A stretch of DNA of 18,862 nt from Gp7-AA6 sp036001245. Lineage in GTDB: Bacteria > Acidobacteriota > Thermoanaerobaculia > UBA5066 > Gp7-AA6. The position numbers and the translations under genes were made by a program. The stretch covers positions 1 to 18,862 of the forward strand of contig DASYUL010000027.1 in assembly GCA_036001245.1 (NCBI GenBank), in the 5' to 3' direction. Positions 1 through 7,663 of the stretch are shown here, piece by piece (the stretch's first letter is position 1; each line of letters starts with the position of its first letter). The notes under the pieces are model-generated. The model did no database searches, had not been told where the DNA came from, and worked only from the letters and a program-made list of their open reading frames with translations.

Positions 1-141
1 GGCGAAACGAATTCGGGGTTGCCGCGCCGCCGTTTTGCCTCTTCTCGAGGCGGCGAGGCGAGAACCAAGAAGAGGCTGAGCATGGAGTGGCCTCTCCCGT
101 TACGCTTCCGGACGCGGGTTCGACTCCCGCCGCCTCCACCA
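1..141 (+). ncRNA. ssrA: tmRNA (transfer-messenger RNA), 3' portion
   Basis: This is the 3' end of the RNA that rescues stalled ribosomes by adding a degradation tag. The T-arm is clear: stem 114-118 pairs with 126-130 around the loop TTCGACT. It is followed by an acceptor 3' strand at 131-137, a discriminator A and an encoded CCA at 139-141. The stretch before it (GGACGCGGGTTCGACTCCCG) matches the conserved tmRNA 3' end. Upstream is an H-type pseudoknot: 25-31 (CGCCGCC) pairs with 49-55 (GGCGGCG), and 37-45 (GCCTCTTCT), inside that loop, pairs with 68-76 (AGAAGAGGC). This fits one of the tmRNA pseudoknots just before the tRNA-like domain. The tag reading frame and the 5' acceptor strand (expected to begin GGAGGCG) lie outside the window. 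A plain tRNA is excluded because no D-arm or anticodon arm fits. Confidence 0.9.
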
Positions 142-242
142 TACCGTCGCTCTCGCTTCGCTCGGATCTGGCTTCGCCACCGGCGCTCGGCTCGGCGAGC
201 GAGCCTCGACCGAGCGCCTGATCCCTCGCTCGCTCCCGCTCC

Positions 243-285
243 CGCAGCGTGAGGCTCCTCCCTTCGGGAGACTCCTCACGCTGCG
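243..285. terminator. long stem-loop between ssrA and the protease gene
   Basis: Twelve-base arms match perfectly (CGCAGCGTGAGG at 243-254, CCTCACGCTGCG at 274-285). A second small stem, CTCCC/GGGAG, sits inside the loop at 258-270. The hairpin lies just past the stop codons of two converging transcripts, tmRNA from the left and the protease from the right. It could therefore stop both or protect their 3' ends. Neither strand has a T-run after it, so it is not a classic intrinsic terminator. The 100 bases between the tmRNA end and this hairpin hold nothing else that I can recognise. Confidence 0.5.
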
Positions 286-293
286 AACTCGAC

Positions 294-3200
294 CTAGTCG
301 TCCTCGCCGATGGTCGCCTGGGCCTCGGCATCTGCGAGGGTCGCGTTGGAGACGCCTGTCAGCCGAAGGAAGAACACCTCGATGCCTTCGGGCACGATGT
401 CGCCCTTCACCTCGACGAAGATCCGTCCCGACGTCGCGCCCGCGGGAATGACGAGGGTTCCGCTGGCGCGATCGAAGTCGTTGCCGTGCTGCGCGGTGCC
501 GTCGACCGTCTGGAAGCTCACGGCCACCGGCCTGATGGTCGGCTGCGAGAGGCTGACGGTGAAGAACACCTGGGAAGACCCCGCGTCTCCTTCGGTGACG
601 GCGATATCCGCGACGCTGATCGAGGGGACGTTCGGCGTGCAGCTGAACAGGTTGACGTTGTCCAGGTACCAGCCGACCGCGCCGACGCATCCATCGCTGC
701 CAAAATCCCACCGCAGGCGGATCGTATCGCCCGGTCCGGCGAAATTACCCAGGTTCACGTGCGTGCGGCCCCAGGAGCCGCCCTTGACGGTGCCGGGGTT
801 GGTGCCGGTCCAGGCCGGCTGTCCCGCGAGCGGGTTCGTGTTGCCGTTGGCCGCGGAGACGAGGAACGCGGTGTAGTTGTTGAACGTCACCTCCGAAGGC
901 GGCACGAGCTGCCATGTGCCGCCGTTCACGCTGACCTTCAGGTTGCCGCCGTCGAAGCCTGACTCTGTGGCGAACCAGTGCTCGAACGTCGCGCGCGCGA
1001 AGGCGGTCTCCGCCGGCAGCGTGATGGACGGGCTGGTGAGGTTCAGGACGCCCGATTCGTCGCCGCCGGGCAGACAGGTACCGATGTTCGGGTCGGGCGC
1101 GAAGAAGCCGGAACCGGTGTTGGGGCTCGGAAGCGCATGGACCCATGTCCAGTCGCGCGGCGTGAAGTCGGGCGATGCGGCCGTTCGGCTGGCGGTCCAG
1201 GTCGCCGTCGGGTCGCTCTCGAAGTCGAAAGACGCGATGGGCTCCGCCACACCGCTCGTGGTGGCGGCGCTGCACAGCGCCGGCAGCGCCGGATTGAGCA
1301 GCGTCGGAAAGTTGCAGAAGGTGGGCGCCGTCCGCAGCTCCACCGCCGCGATCATCGCCGTCACCTGGGCGCAGTCGGATGCGGAGATGGTCTCGCCGGA
1401 GGGACCGCCGGTGAGCGCGTCGAGCGGTTCTCCAATGAGATCCGCGCACGACGTCTCCAGGGCGTCGGCGTGGTCGGCGAAGTCGCTGTCCTCGACCTGG
1501 TAGACGGCCTGCGCGCGGAAGTAGATGTGCGCCGCCCTGGTGAGGCCGATCGGCGCCACCGTCTGGCCGTTGTACGTCCCGCCGTCGACGAGAAGCGCGT
1601 AGCCGTGGTTGGGGACCCCGGAGTTGGTGTGCACGCCGCCGTTGTCGGCCGTACCGCACACGTAGAAGGCGGAGTCACTGACCTTGCCCGGGTGCGAGTA
1701 GCAGGTCGGGTTCCACATGTCGCGGATCGCGCCGTTGAAGGCCGAGGCGTCCTCGCCCAGGAGCCACCGGTACGTCGCATCCGTGCCGGGCTGCGCCTTG
1801 AGTGTGGCGCTGACGACCGCGCTCGCAGTGAGCTCGGTGCGAATGGCGTTCCCGGTGCTCTGCTGAACGCCGAGCGAAGGGATGGTGACGCTCGGCGCGT
1901 CGACGCCGGCCCCCATGCCCGGAAGACCGGTCGCCACGTTGTTCGCGATGATGACCGCGATCGCGCCGGCGTTCTGCGCGTTCAGGACCTTCGTCGAGAA
2001 CTCGCAGGTGCCGCGGTTGATGAGCGCGATCTTGCCGGCCACCGCCGCCGCGTTCGTCAGCGCCGTGCAGCCGTCGAACGTGCTCGGCCCGCTCGCGTTG
2101 GCCGCATCGAGCGCCGCCACGACGTCTCCCGTGGTGCCCGCAGCCGTCAGCGCCGGACCGAAGAAGGCGGACTGCGCGAAATAATCGCCGGCGATCGCTG
2201 CCGGCGAGTTCACGGTGAGCGCGCCGACCGGCGGTGAGAACGTCGAGCAGGCGCCGGCGATGCGCGCCCCGCCGGGCGTATCGGTTCCACGACCGTTGAT
2301 GAAATCGACGGTCTCGCCCCAGATGTCCGAGTAGGCCTCGTTGAGCGCGCCCGGCTGCCACGCGTAGATGAGATTGTGGGTGAACTCGGTATAAGCGTGT
2401 CCCCACTCGTGGGCCGTCACGTCGTCGGTGGTGACGCCCGGGCAGAAGGAGATGAAGATGCCGTTCCACGAGGCGTTCGGGCAGTCATACCCGCGGTCGA
2501 AGATGGCGTCCATCGTGGCGCCCTCGCCATCGAAGGAGTCGCGCCCGAAGGCATCGTTGAAGAAGTTGTACGTCTCCGCGGAGGCGATGATCATGTTGTT
2601 CGCCTCCTGCGACGCCGTGGGAAACGGCTGCCCCTCGAGCCAGTACGCTCCCTGCGGGTAGTTCGGCGGGGCGAAGGCCAGGTTGTGGCCGTCGTACGCG
2701 CGCCGGTTGAGGCCATCGTGCACGGCGGTGATCCGATCGATCACCTTGCCGCTGTGCGCGCCCACGTAGACGAAGTCTCGGATCCCCGCGCCGTCGGTGA
2801 CCTCGACCTCCCACGCGAGATGGCTCTCGCCCGGCACGCCCTGGGCGAGGCCTTCGCGGTATACGTAGAGCGTCACGGTCCCGATCCGCAGCGCCGCGGC
2901 GCCGCCGCGCTCGGCGGCCACCGAGGCGCGCGCCACCGGCGCCACGCGCCCGGCGCTCCAGGTCGGCGTCGGATCGACCGCGATTCCGGGGATCGCCGTC
3001 CCGGTCACCGCCTTGAGCTGATGTGACGCGTCGAAGTGCGTCTTGATCGTCCCCGCGAACACGGGGATCGAGCCGTGGAACTGCTTCCACGTCAGGTGCG
3101 TCTCGCCCAACTGGTCGGTGACGGTCGAGAAAAAGTGGAGCGACCGCGGATCGTCAATCCCGATGGCCGCGCCGTAGTCGCGGAAGAACGCGACGGACTG

Positions 3201-3449
3201 CTCCCGTTTCTCACCGGCCGTCGCCGCCGGGCCGCGGCCCAGCGCGCGTGCTCCCGGCAGCAACCGGATGAAGCGCGCGGCGCCCGTGGCCCGGTGCGTG
3301 CCGATGACGGCCCTGCCTCCGGTCGCGTCCTGCAAGCGCCGCAACGCGGCCTCGCGCGATTCGCCGCTCGATCGGGTCTGCGCAAGTACCGCCGACGCAG
3401 ACAGAAAGGCGCAAACGACGACGAGTGGCTTCGAATGGCTCGGCTTCAT
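294..3449 (-). CDS. secreted M4 (thermolysin-family) metalloprotease with PA insert and C-terminal Calx-beta domain
   Basis: A 1051-residue exported zinc endopeptidase. Start chosen at the ATG 3447-3449 because GAGGTG lies 5 bases upstream and a signal peptide ending near VLAQ (residue 24) follows; an upstream in-frame start would add 19 residues before the signal. Residues about 30-240 resemble the FTP/PepSY propeptide of thermolysin-type enzymes. The catalytic core has HEWGH (347-351), the third zinc ligand in NEAYSD (E371) and the acid-base His in DNGGVHTNSG (H607). A protease-associated (PA) domain, about 420-550, is inserted between E371 and H607. After residue 740 comes a beta-rich region with aromatic and Gly/Asn-rich stretches, possibly a jelly-roll/MAM-like module. 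A Calx-beta repeat (ISVADIAVTEGDAG to the end, about 945-1051) follows. All catalytic residues are present, so it should be active after propeptide removal. M4 family is near certain; the middle C-terminal module is unassigned. Confidence 0.93.
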   Translation of the reverse strand: MKPSHSKPLVVVCAFLSASAVLAQTRSSGESREAALRRLQDATGGRAVIGTHRATGAARFIRLLPGARALGRGPAATAGEKREQSVAFFRDYGAAIGIDDPRSLHFFSTVTDQLGETHLTWKQFHGSIPVFAGTIKTHFDASHQLKAVTGTAIPGIAVDPTPTWSAGRVAPVARASVAAERGGAAALRIGTVTLYVYREGLAQGVPGESHLAWEVEVTDGAGIRDFVYVGAHSGKVIDRITAVHDGLNRRAYDGHNLAFAPPNYPQGAYWLEGQPFPTASQEANNMIIASAETYNFFNDAFGRDSFDGEGATMDAIFDRGYDCPNASWNGIFISFCPGVTTDDVTAHEWGHAYTEFTHNLIYAWQPGALNEAYSDIWGETVDFINGRGTDTPGGARIAGACSTFSPPVGALTVNSPAAIAGDYFAQSAFFGPALTAAGTTGDVVAALDAANASGPSTFDGCTALTNAAAVAGKIALINRGTCEFSTKVLNAQNAGAIAVIIANNVATGLPGMGAGVDAPSVTIPSLGVQQSTGNAIRTELTASAVVSATLKAQPGTDATYRWLLGEDASAFNGAIRDMWNPTCYSHPGKVSDSAFYVCGTADNGGVHTNSGVPNHGYALLVDGGTYNGQTVAPIGLTRAAHIYFRAQAVYQVEDSDFADHADALETSCADLIGEPLDALTGGPSGETISASDCAQVTAMIAAVELRTAPTFCNFPTLLNPALPALCSAATTSGVAEPIASFDFESDPTATWTASRTAASPDFTPRDWTWVHALPSPNTGSGFFAPDPNIGTCLPGGDESGVLNLTSPSITLPAETAFARATFEHWFATESGFDGGNLKVSVNGGTWQLVPPSEVTFNNYTAFLVSAANGNTNPLAGQPAWTGTNPGTVKGGSWGRTHVNLGNFAGPGDTIRLRWDFGSDGCVGAVGWYLDNVNLFSCTPNVPSISVADIAVTEGDAGSSQVFFTVSLSQPTIRPVAVSFQTVDGTAQHGNDFDRASGTLVIPAGATSGRIFVEVKGDIVPEGIEVFFLRLTGVSNATLADAEAQATIGEDD

Positions 3450-3496
3450 GCCAGCACCTCGCAATCCGGGGGGGTGTCTTCGGTCGCTACCAACGG

Positions 3497-3518
3497 TCCT
3501 CACCAAATCAGGTGAGGA
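3497..3518. promoter_or_regulatory. perfect 8-bp palindrome in the protease leader
   Basis: TCCTCACC (3497-3504) and GGTGAGGA (3511-3518) are perfect inverted arms around a 6-base spacer. They lie about 50-70 bases upstream of the protease ATG and just downstream of the proposed promoter. This could be an operator for a dimeric repressor or a leader hairpin. There is no direct evidence for either. Confidence 0.35.
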
Positions 3519-3533
3519 AGAAACGGTTGACAG

Positions 3534-3561
3534 CCTATAGGAATATCTCCGGAGAGATCAA
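3534..3561 (-). promoter_or_regulatory. possible sigma-70-like promoter of the protease gene
   Basis: Reading the minus strand, TTGATC (3556-3561) and TATAGG (3534-3539) are separated by 16 bases. Each matches the -35/-10 consensus at 4 of 6 positions. The placement upstream of the palindrome and of the protease start is sensible, but the match is weak. Confidence 0.3.
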
Positions 3562-3639
3562 TGAGCGCCCGGAAGGATATCGGCTCTCATGCGGATTCCT
3601 CACTTACGGGCCGAGAGGCCGGGGCCGTTGGCTGGAGAC

Positions 3640-4065
3640 TCACGCCTCGAGCGTTGCCTCCAGGGTGATCTTCGTATTCAACAGTTTCGAGATCGGGCAC
3701 CCGGTCTCCGCCGCTTCCGCCGCTTTCCGAAAAGCCTCGCCGGAGGCGCCGGGAACCTTCCCGACGACTTCCAGGTGAGATTCCGTGACGCTCCAGCTCG
3801 AGTCGACTCGATCGAGCGTCACGGTGGCCGTCGTCCGAAGGCTCTCGGGCACGAGGCCGGCCTTGCCGAGCTCGGCCGAGAGCGCCATCGTGAAGCAGCC
3901 CGCATGCGCGGCGGCGACGAGCTCTTCGGGGTTCGTTCCCTTCTCGTTTTCGAAGCGGGTCGTGAACGAATACGGCGCGCTCTGGAGCACGCCGCTGTCC
4001 GTCGACACCACGCCTCTTCCCGTCTTCAAATCCCCTTCCCACCGAGCCGATGCCTTGCGTTTCAT
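3640..4065 (-). CDS. osmC: OsmC/Ohr-family peroxiredoxin
   Basis: A 141-residue cytoplasmic thiol peroxidase that reduces organic hydroperoxides. Length and layout match OsmC: an N-terminal strand region (KASARWEGDL...), the peroxidatic cysteine in HAGCFTMAL (C57) and the resolving cysteine in TGCPISKLL (C123), with NPEELVAAAHA just before the first. The ATG at 4063-4065 is preceded by AGGAGG (complement of 4070-4075) at good spacing, so the start is secure. It lies 105 bases downstream of the DedA gene on the same strand and probably has its own promoter in that gap. OsmC rather than Ohr is judged from the overall sequence and is less certain than the superfamily. Confidence 0.9.
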   Translation of the reverse strand: MKRKASARWEGDLKTGRGVVSTDSGVLQSAPYSFTTRFENEKGTNPEELVAAAHAGCFTMALSAELGKAGLVPESLRTTATVTLDRVDSSWSVTESHLEVVGKVPGASGEAFRKAAEAAETGCPISKLLNTKITLEATLEA

Positions 4066-4170
4066 CTCTCCTCCTTTTACCCCAACGGGCTCTCTTCAAG
4101 ATTCGAGCCGCCGCCGCTCGACCGAATCGGCTCGGCTGACTCGTTCCGATCAGGGCCGGCGGCTCCACTC

Positions 4171-4809
4171 TCACGCCGCGGATCTCCGGGCGGAAGTCCG
4201 CCGCGCTCGCCGACCGCGCCGTCTCCTGAGCCGACGCCGCAGGACGTACAGACCAACCCCCAGGATCACCGCCGTCAGAATCACGAGATTGAAGCGCGAG
4301 ACGAAGCTCTCGAGCTTCTCGAGGTTCTTCCCGACGAAGTACCCGAGCAGGGCGGACGCTCCTCCCCACGAGATACCCGCCGCCACGCACCAGGGGAAGA
4401 ACCGGCGGAAGGGCACGCGCGCGACGCCCGCCGCCGCCGGGATGATCGACCGCACGTAGGGCATGAAGCGGCCCGCGAGCACGGCCGACGCGCCGCGCCG
4501 GCGAAGCCAGAGCCTCGCCTTCGACCATTTCTCTCTCCGCCTTCCCCGGAAGAAACGCCGGCCATAACGGCGGCCGACGAAGTACCCGATCGAGTCTCCG
4601 ACGATCGGCCCCAGGATGCCCGCCGCGAGGACTCCGACGAGGGGCACTCTGCCCCGGGACGCCAGAGCGCCTCCGATGATCACGGCGAGCTCGCCCGGCA
4701 GAATCACGCCGAGAAAGATCGCCGTCTCCAGGGCCGAGAGCAGGAAAACGGCCGCGAGGGCGAAAGGCGCGGGAATGGAGTGAAGGAACTCCACGATTCG
4801 GTGAGCCAC
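4171..4809 (-). CDS. DedA-family (VTT domain) membrane protein
   Basis: A 212-residue integral membrane protein of the DedA/SNARE-associated family, whose members are linked to lipid-carrier (undecaprenyl phosphate or phospholipid) translocation. Typical signatures are visible: FLLSALETAIFLGVILPGEL near residues 22-41, a glycine-rich re-entrant stretch, GDSIGYFVGRRYG (about 70-82) and the hallmark AGRFMPYVRSIIPAAAGVARV (about 111-131). Later membrane segments lie near 140-160 and 173-192. The C-terminus is a strongly basic Arg-rich tail (about 193-210), probably cytoplasmic. The start is GTG at 4807-4809 with no clear Shine-Dalgarno. It is divergent from the amidase gene across an 83-base gap. 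The precise substrate cannot be read from the sequence. Confidence 0.88.
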   Translation of the reverse strand: MAHRIVEFLHSIPAPFALAAVFLLSALETAIFLGVILPGELAVIIGGALASRGRVPLVGVLAAGILGPIVGDSIGYFVGRRYGRRFFRGRRREKWSKARLWLRRRGASAVLAGRFMPYVRSIIPAAAGVARVPFRRFFPWCVAAGISWGGASALLGYFVGKNLEKLESFVSRFNLVILTAVILGVGLYVLRRRLRRRRGRRARRTSARRSAA

Positions 4810-4892
4810 GCAGTTCGACTTTCAAGATCCGGACCGGATCCCGCGTCCGGTGTCCCGGTGGCTCGGCTAAACTAGTTCCGGTAGGCCTTTTT

Positions 4893-6452
4893 GTGAACAG
4901 TAAACCGTCGGGGACGCTGGTCGCGTGCCTCGGGGCACTTCTCGTCGTCGTTCTGGCGATGGTCGGCTCCGCGGCGGCCCAACAGTCCGCCACGCTCGCC
5001 TGGCGGGGCGAGTCCTTCCCGATCGCGACGTCCGGCGCGGACATGTTCGCGATCGGCGATGCCGCGCGGGCGCTCGGCCTCTCGGTCTCGCGCGACACCA
5101 CGACCGGGGTCCTCACGATCGGCACGAAGGGCCATCAGGTCGTCGTCGGACCGGCGAGCGCGCTCGCCTCCGTCGACGAGCGAGCGGTCGAGATTTCGAA
5201 GCCGACCCGGGCGATCCGCGGCGTGCTCTACGCGCCGATGGACTTCTTCGCGAAGGTGCTCTTCCCGCTCGTCGGCGCGAGCGGCGTCTACGACTCCGCG
5301 ACCCGCGTCTGGACGATCACCGAGCGGCGCGAGCGGGCCCCCGCCCCGGCCGGCGACAGCGTCCCGGGCGCACCGCTCTCGGTCGACGTGACCGTCGTCC
5401 ACGTGGATCCGACGACCCAGGTCGTGCTGCGCGAATCCGGCCCGGGCCGATTCACGCCGCGCCTCACGGAATCCGAGATGCAGATCCGGTGGGTCGACCG
5501 GCCGATCACCGCGCCCTTCTCGGAGCGGCGGTTCGACGATCCGCTCATCGCCGCCGTGCGGTTCGAGGGGGACACGGCGACGGTCGTCTTCCGCGAGCCG
5601 GGCCTCGCGGCGCACGCCTACCCGCTGACCGATCCCGACCGCATCGTCGTCGAGATCGGGCGCGCCGTCGAAGCGCCGCCGATCGAGCCGGCCGCGCCGC
5701 CTCCTGCGGCAAGGCCCGCGATCACGATCGTTCTCGATCCGGGTCACGGCGGCGGGGAGACGGGCGCCGTCGGTTCCGGCGGTCTGCAGGAGAAGGAGGT
5801 CACCCTCCAGATCGCGCGGCGACTGGCCGCCGCGATCCCGAAGATCATCTCGAGCCGCGTCGTGCTCACCCGCGACTCCGACAGCGCGATCTCACTCGAC
5901 GATCGCACGTCGCTCGCGAATCACGAGAAGGCGAATCTCTTCCTCTCTCTGCACGCCAACTCGTCTCGCGCGACCGGAGCACACGGCTCGGAGACTTATT
6001 ACCTCTCGCTCGAGACGTCGGATCGGCTGTCGCAGGAAGTCGCGCATCGCGAGAACCAGGCGCCCCTCGGTCTCGCGCCGCCCGGAGTGGAGCTCCAGAA
6101 CCCGGATCTCGACTTCATCCTCTGGGACCTCGCGCAGAGCGCGCACGTCAACGAGTCGAGTCGGCTCGCCGAAGCGATCCAGACGCAGCTGAACGTCGTC
6201 TCGAAGACGGAGAACCGAGGCATCAAGCAGGCGCCTTTCCGGGTGCTCTCCGGCGCGGCCATGCCCGCCGTCCTCGTGGAGGTCGGTTTCATCTCGCATC
6301 CGGAGGAGGAAAAGCAGCTCCGCTCGGCGGCGTTTCAGGAGAGCGTCGCGGGCGCGATCGCGAAAGCCGTCGGCGATTTCTTCGCACGCCGCCAGGCGCC
6401 GGCCCCCTTGACCGGGCCGAAGCCGGCCGCGACGCCCCCGCCGGCTCGATGA
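4893..6452 (+). CDS. N-acetylmuramoyl-L-alanine amidase (Amidase_3) with N-terminal copper-amine-oxidase-like domain
   Basis: A 519-residue exported cell-wall hydrolase that cleaves the bond between N-acetylmuramic acid and the stem peptide. The GTG start at 4893 gives a signal peptide ending near SAAAQ (residue 30). Residues 32-145 look like the copper-amine-oxidase N-terminal fold often attached to wall enzymes (GDAARALGLSV, RGVLYAPMDFF). A linker with AMIN-like beta strands follows. The Amidase_3 domain (277-498) has LDPGHGGGETGA (zinc ligand H285), LQEKEVTLQIA (E300 or E302), SLHANSS (zinc ligand H354) and LVEVGFISHP (catalytic E463), all intact. A Pro/Ala-rich tail ends the protein. Its stop overlaps the start of the GerMN gene by ATGA, so the two are translationally coupled. 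No strong ribosome binding site is seen before the GTG. Confidence 0.92.
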   Translation: MNSKPSGTLVACLGALLVVVLAMVGSAAAQQSATLAWRGESFPIATSGADMFAIGDAARALGLSVSRDTTTGVLTIGTKGHQVVVGPASALASVDERAVEISKPTRAIRGVLYAPMDFFAKVLFPLVGASGVYDSATRVWTITERRERAPAPAGDSVPGAPLSVDVTVVHVDPTTQVVLRESGPGRFTPRLTESEMQIRWVDRPITAPFSERRFDDPLIAAVRFEGDTATVVFREPGLAAHAYPLTDPDRIVVEIGRAVEAPPIEPAAPPPAARPAITIVLDPGHGGGETGAVGSGGLQEKEVTLQIARRLAAAIPKIISSRVVLTRDSDSAISLDDRTSLANHEKANLFLSLHANSSRATGAHGSETYYLSLETSDRLSQEVAHRENQAPLGLAPPGVELQNPDLDFILWDLAQSAHVNESSRLAEAIQTQLNVVSKTENRGIKQAPFRVLSGAAMPAVLVEVGFISHPEEEKQLRSAAFQESVAGAIAKAVGDFFARRQAPAPLTGPKPAATPPPAR

Positions 6453-7054
6453 GCCGCCGCGCGGCGGCGCTCTTGCTGCTCGTCCTCGTGGCAGCCGCCG
6501 CGGGACTGCTCCTCCTCGCGCGCCGCCCGGCTCCGGGTCCCGCAGCGCGAGCCCGACTCGCGTTCCTCCGCGTAACCCCGGCGGCCTCGGGCGCAACGAC
6601 GCCATTGCCCGGCGGTGGGACGGCCCGCGGAGAGACGGTCCGCGTGACTCTCTTCTTCGCCGACTTCGACGCGGGAAAGCTCCACCCCGAGGAGCGTGAC
6701 ATCGCCAAGCCCGCCGGTGCCGGAGGCTTCCTCGGCGCTCTCTTCGGCGAGCTCTCGCGCGGGCCGACGACCCCGGGTCTCATCAGCGTCATCCCGCCGA
6801 AGATCCAGCTGCGCAACGGATTTCTGATGCCGGGCGGACTCGTCGTCCTCGACCTCGCCGTAGACTCCGGTCTGTCGTTCGGGTCCGCGGAGGAGCTCTC
6901 GATCGTCGCTTCCCTCGTGGACACCGTGCTCCAGAACGTGGCGAACAGCGAGCGCGTGAGGATCCTCATCAACGGCGAGCCGGCGGAGACGCTCGGCGGC
7001 CACGTCGACCTGACGCGGCCCCTCCTCTTCATCCGCAGCGAGGTCGCCGCCTGA
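6449..7054 (+). CDS. GerMN-domain membrane-anchored or secreted protein
   Basis: A 201-residue protein with an N-terminal hydrophobic segment (about 5-24) followed by a GerMN domain (about 64-190), a family first known from Bacillus GerM and linked to cell-wall work at sporulation and division. Visible family features are VRVTLFFAD (65-72), LHPEERDI (78-85), ELSRGPTTPGLISVIPP (101-117), the strand pattern around LVVLDL, and a final GGHVDLTRPLLF (183-194). There is no lipobox cysteine, so it is more likely anchored by its N-terminal helix. The ATG overlaps the amidase stop (ATGA). In many bacteria gerM lies directly before rph; here a toxin-antitoxin pair separates them. The host need not be a spore former, since the domain is widespread. 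Confidence 0.85.
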   Translation: MSRRAAALLLLVLVAAAAGLLLLARRPAPGPAARARLAFLRVTPAASGATTPLPGGGTARGETVRVTLFFADFDAGKLHPEERDIAKPAGAGGFLGALFGELSRGPTTPGLISVIPPKIQLRNGFLMPGGLVVLDLAVDSGLSFGSAEELSIVASLVDTVLQNVANSERVRILINGEPAETLGGHVDLTRPLLFIRSEVAA

Positions 7055-7058
7055 CGCC

Positions 7059-7388
7059 TCAGCCGTCGCAGCCCAGAGCGAAAGTCAGGGCAGCGCAGAC
7101 CTCCTGCATGCGACGCGGACGCAGCTGTGCCAGCCGGCGGCCCAGGCCCCGCTGCGCGACGGTCATCACGTTGTGAAGGTTGACCGCGCAGGAGTGCCGC
7201 ATGCCGTCCTCGGCGCCGAGCTGGACTTCTGACGGGACTCCTCGGATCGTGGAGGTGATCGGCGCCACCGTCACGCGCGTGAGGTAGGGAATCGCGCTGC
7301 CGCGAGTGAGGACGAGGACCGGCCGCTCCTTGTCGGGCGCGGGAAAGCGGTAGAGGCGAATGTCCCCCCGCTCTATTCCGCCGGCCAA
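7059..7388 (-). CDS. MazF/PemK-type endoribonuclease toxin
   Basis: A 109-residue toxin of the MazF/PemK fold, which cleaves mRNA and halts growth. Fold signatures are present: GDIRLYRFPAPDKERPVLVLTR (about 8-29), VTVAPITSTIRGVPSEVQL (about 39-57), SCAVNLHNVMTV (66-77) and LGRRLAQL. The RPVLVL strand and the TSTIRG segment are the usual substrate-binding and catalytic parts. The likely start is TTG (complement of 7386-7388), 16 bases inside the end of the antitoxin gene, which suggests translational coupling. It is transcribed against the amidase-gerM-rph direction and ends 4 bases from the gerM stop. A second start a few codons later cannot be excluded. Confidence 0.85.
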   Translation of the reverse strand: MAGGIERGDIRLYRFPAPDKERPVLVLTRGSAIPYLTRVTVAPITSTIRGVPSEVQLGAEDGMRHSCAVNLHNVMTVAQRGLGRRLAQLRPRRMQEVCAALTFALGCDG

Positions 7389-7606
7389 TCAGCCACCTTG
7401 TCCCAGACCCCGGGCGAGTCGAGAGAGTCCGGATATCGGACGTAGCCTTCGCGGTCTCGCTTCTCTTTTTCGAGCAGATCCAGCTGCTTCAGGTGCGCTC
7501 GGAGCGCCTGCCGGAAAAGAGCGGACCGATTCGTCTTCAGCTTTCGGGCCGCCCGATCCGCCGCGCGGAGCAGATCGCCATCGAGAACGACCTGAATGGT
7601 TTCCAT
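7373..7606 (-). CDS. ribbon-helix-helix antitoxin of the MazF pair
   Basis: A 77-residue partner of the toxin, placed first in the operon as is usual. The N-terminus METIQVVLDGDLLRAADRAARKLKTNRSALFRQALRAHL (1-39) is a CopG/MetJ-type ribbon-helix-helix: a short basic strand, helix A, then the TNRSALFRQAL helix B. This half should bind the operon promoter as a dimer. The C-terminal half (EKEKRDREGYVRYPDSLDSPGVWDKVADWPAE) is acidic and aromatic, typical of the toxin-wrapping tail. Its stop codon overlaps the toxin start by 16 bases. The ATG is at 7604-7606; no strong Shine-Dalgarno precedes it, so the mRNA leader may be very short. Confidence 0.85.
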   Translation of the reverse strand: METIQVVLDGDLLRAADRAARKLKTNRSALFRQALRAHLKQLDLLEKEKRDREGYVRYPDSLDSPGVWDKVADWPAE

Positions 7607-7620
7607 CTTGTGGATTCTAG

Positions 7621-7640
7621 CCCACAGTCAGACCCACAGT
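7621..7640. promoter_or_regulatory. candidate antitoxin operator: two direct CCCACAGT half-sites
   Basis: CCCACAGT occurs at 7621-7628 and again at 7633-7640, a 12-base period (about one helical turn), 14-34 bases upstream of the antitoxin ATG. Ribbon-helix-helix antitoxins commonly bind tandem short half-sites at their own promoter. This fits autoregulation, but it is position and repetition only. Confidence 0.35.
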
Positions 7641-7663
7641 CCAATTCGCTTCTGCGGCCGCCC

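Noticed and set aside
978..2237. Long plus-strand frame (419 codons) opposite the M4 protease
   Set aside because: Arg/Val/Ala-rich shadow of a well-supported minus-strand gene; no ribosome binding site or family features.
3527..3548. Plus-strand TTGACA with nearby TATAGG/ATATCT
   Set aside because: Spacing does not fit a -35/-10 pair and no rightward gene follows.
3587..5125. 512-codon minus-strand frame across osmC and dedA
   Set aside because: Low-complexity Arg/Pro/Ser product in a different frame from the recognised OsmC and DedA proteins; high GC keeps such frames open.
4925..6448. Upstream part of the frame that contains the GerMN gene
   Set aside because: It is the out-of-frame shadow of the amidase; the real gene begins at ATG 6449.
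7493..7660. Plus-strand frame opposite the antitoxin, leading into the gerM remnant
   Set aside because: The part opposite the antitoxin is a shadow; only the last 19 codons resemble GerM.
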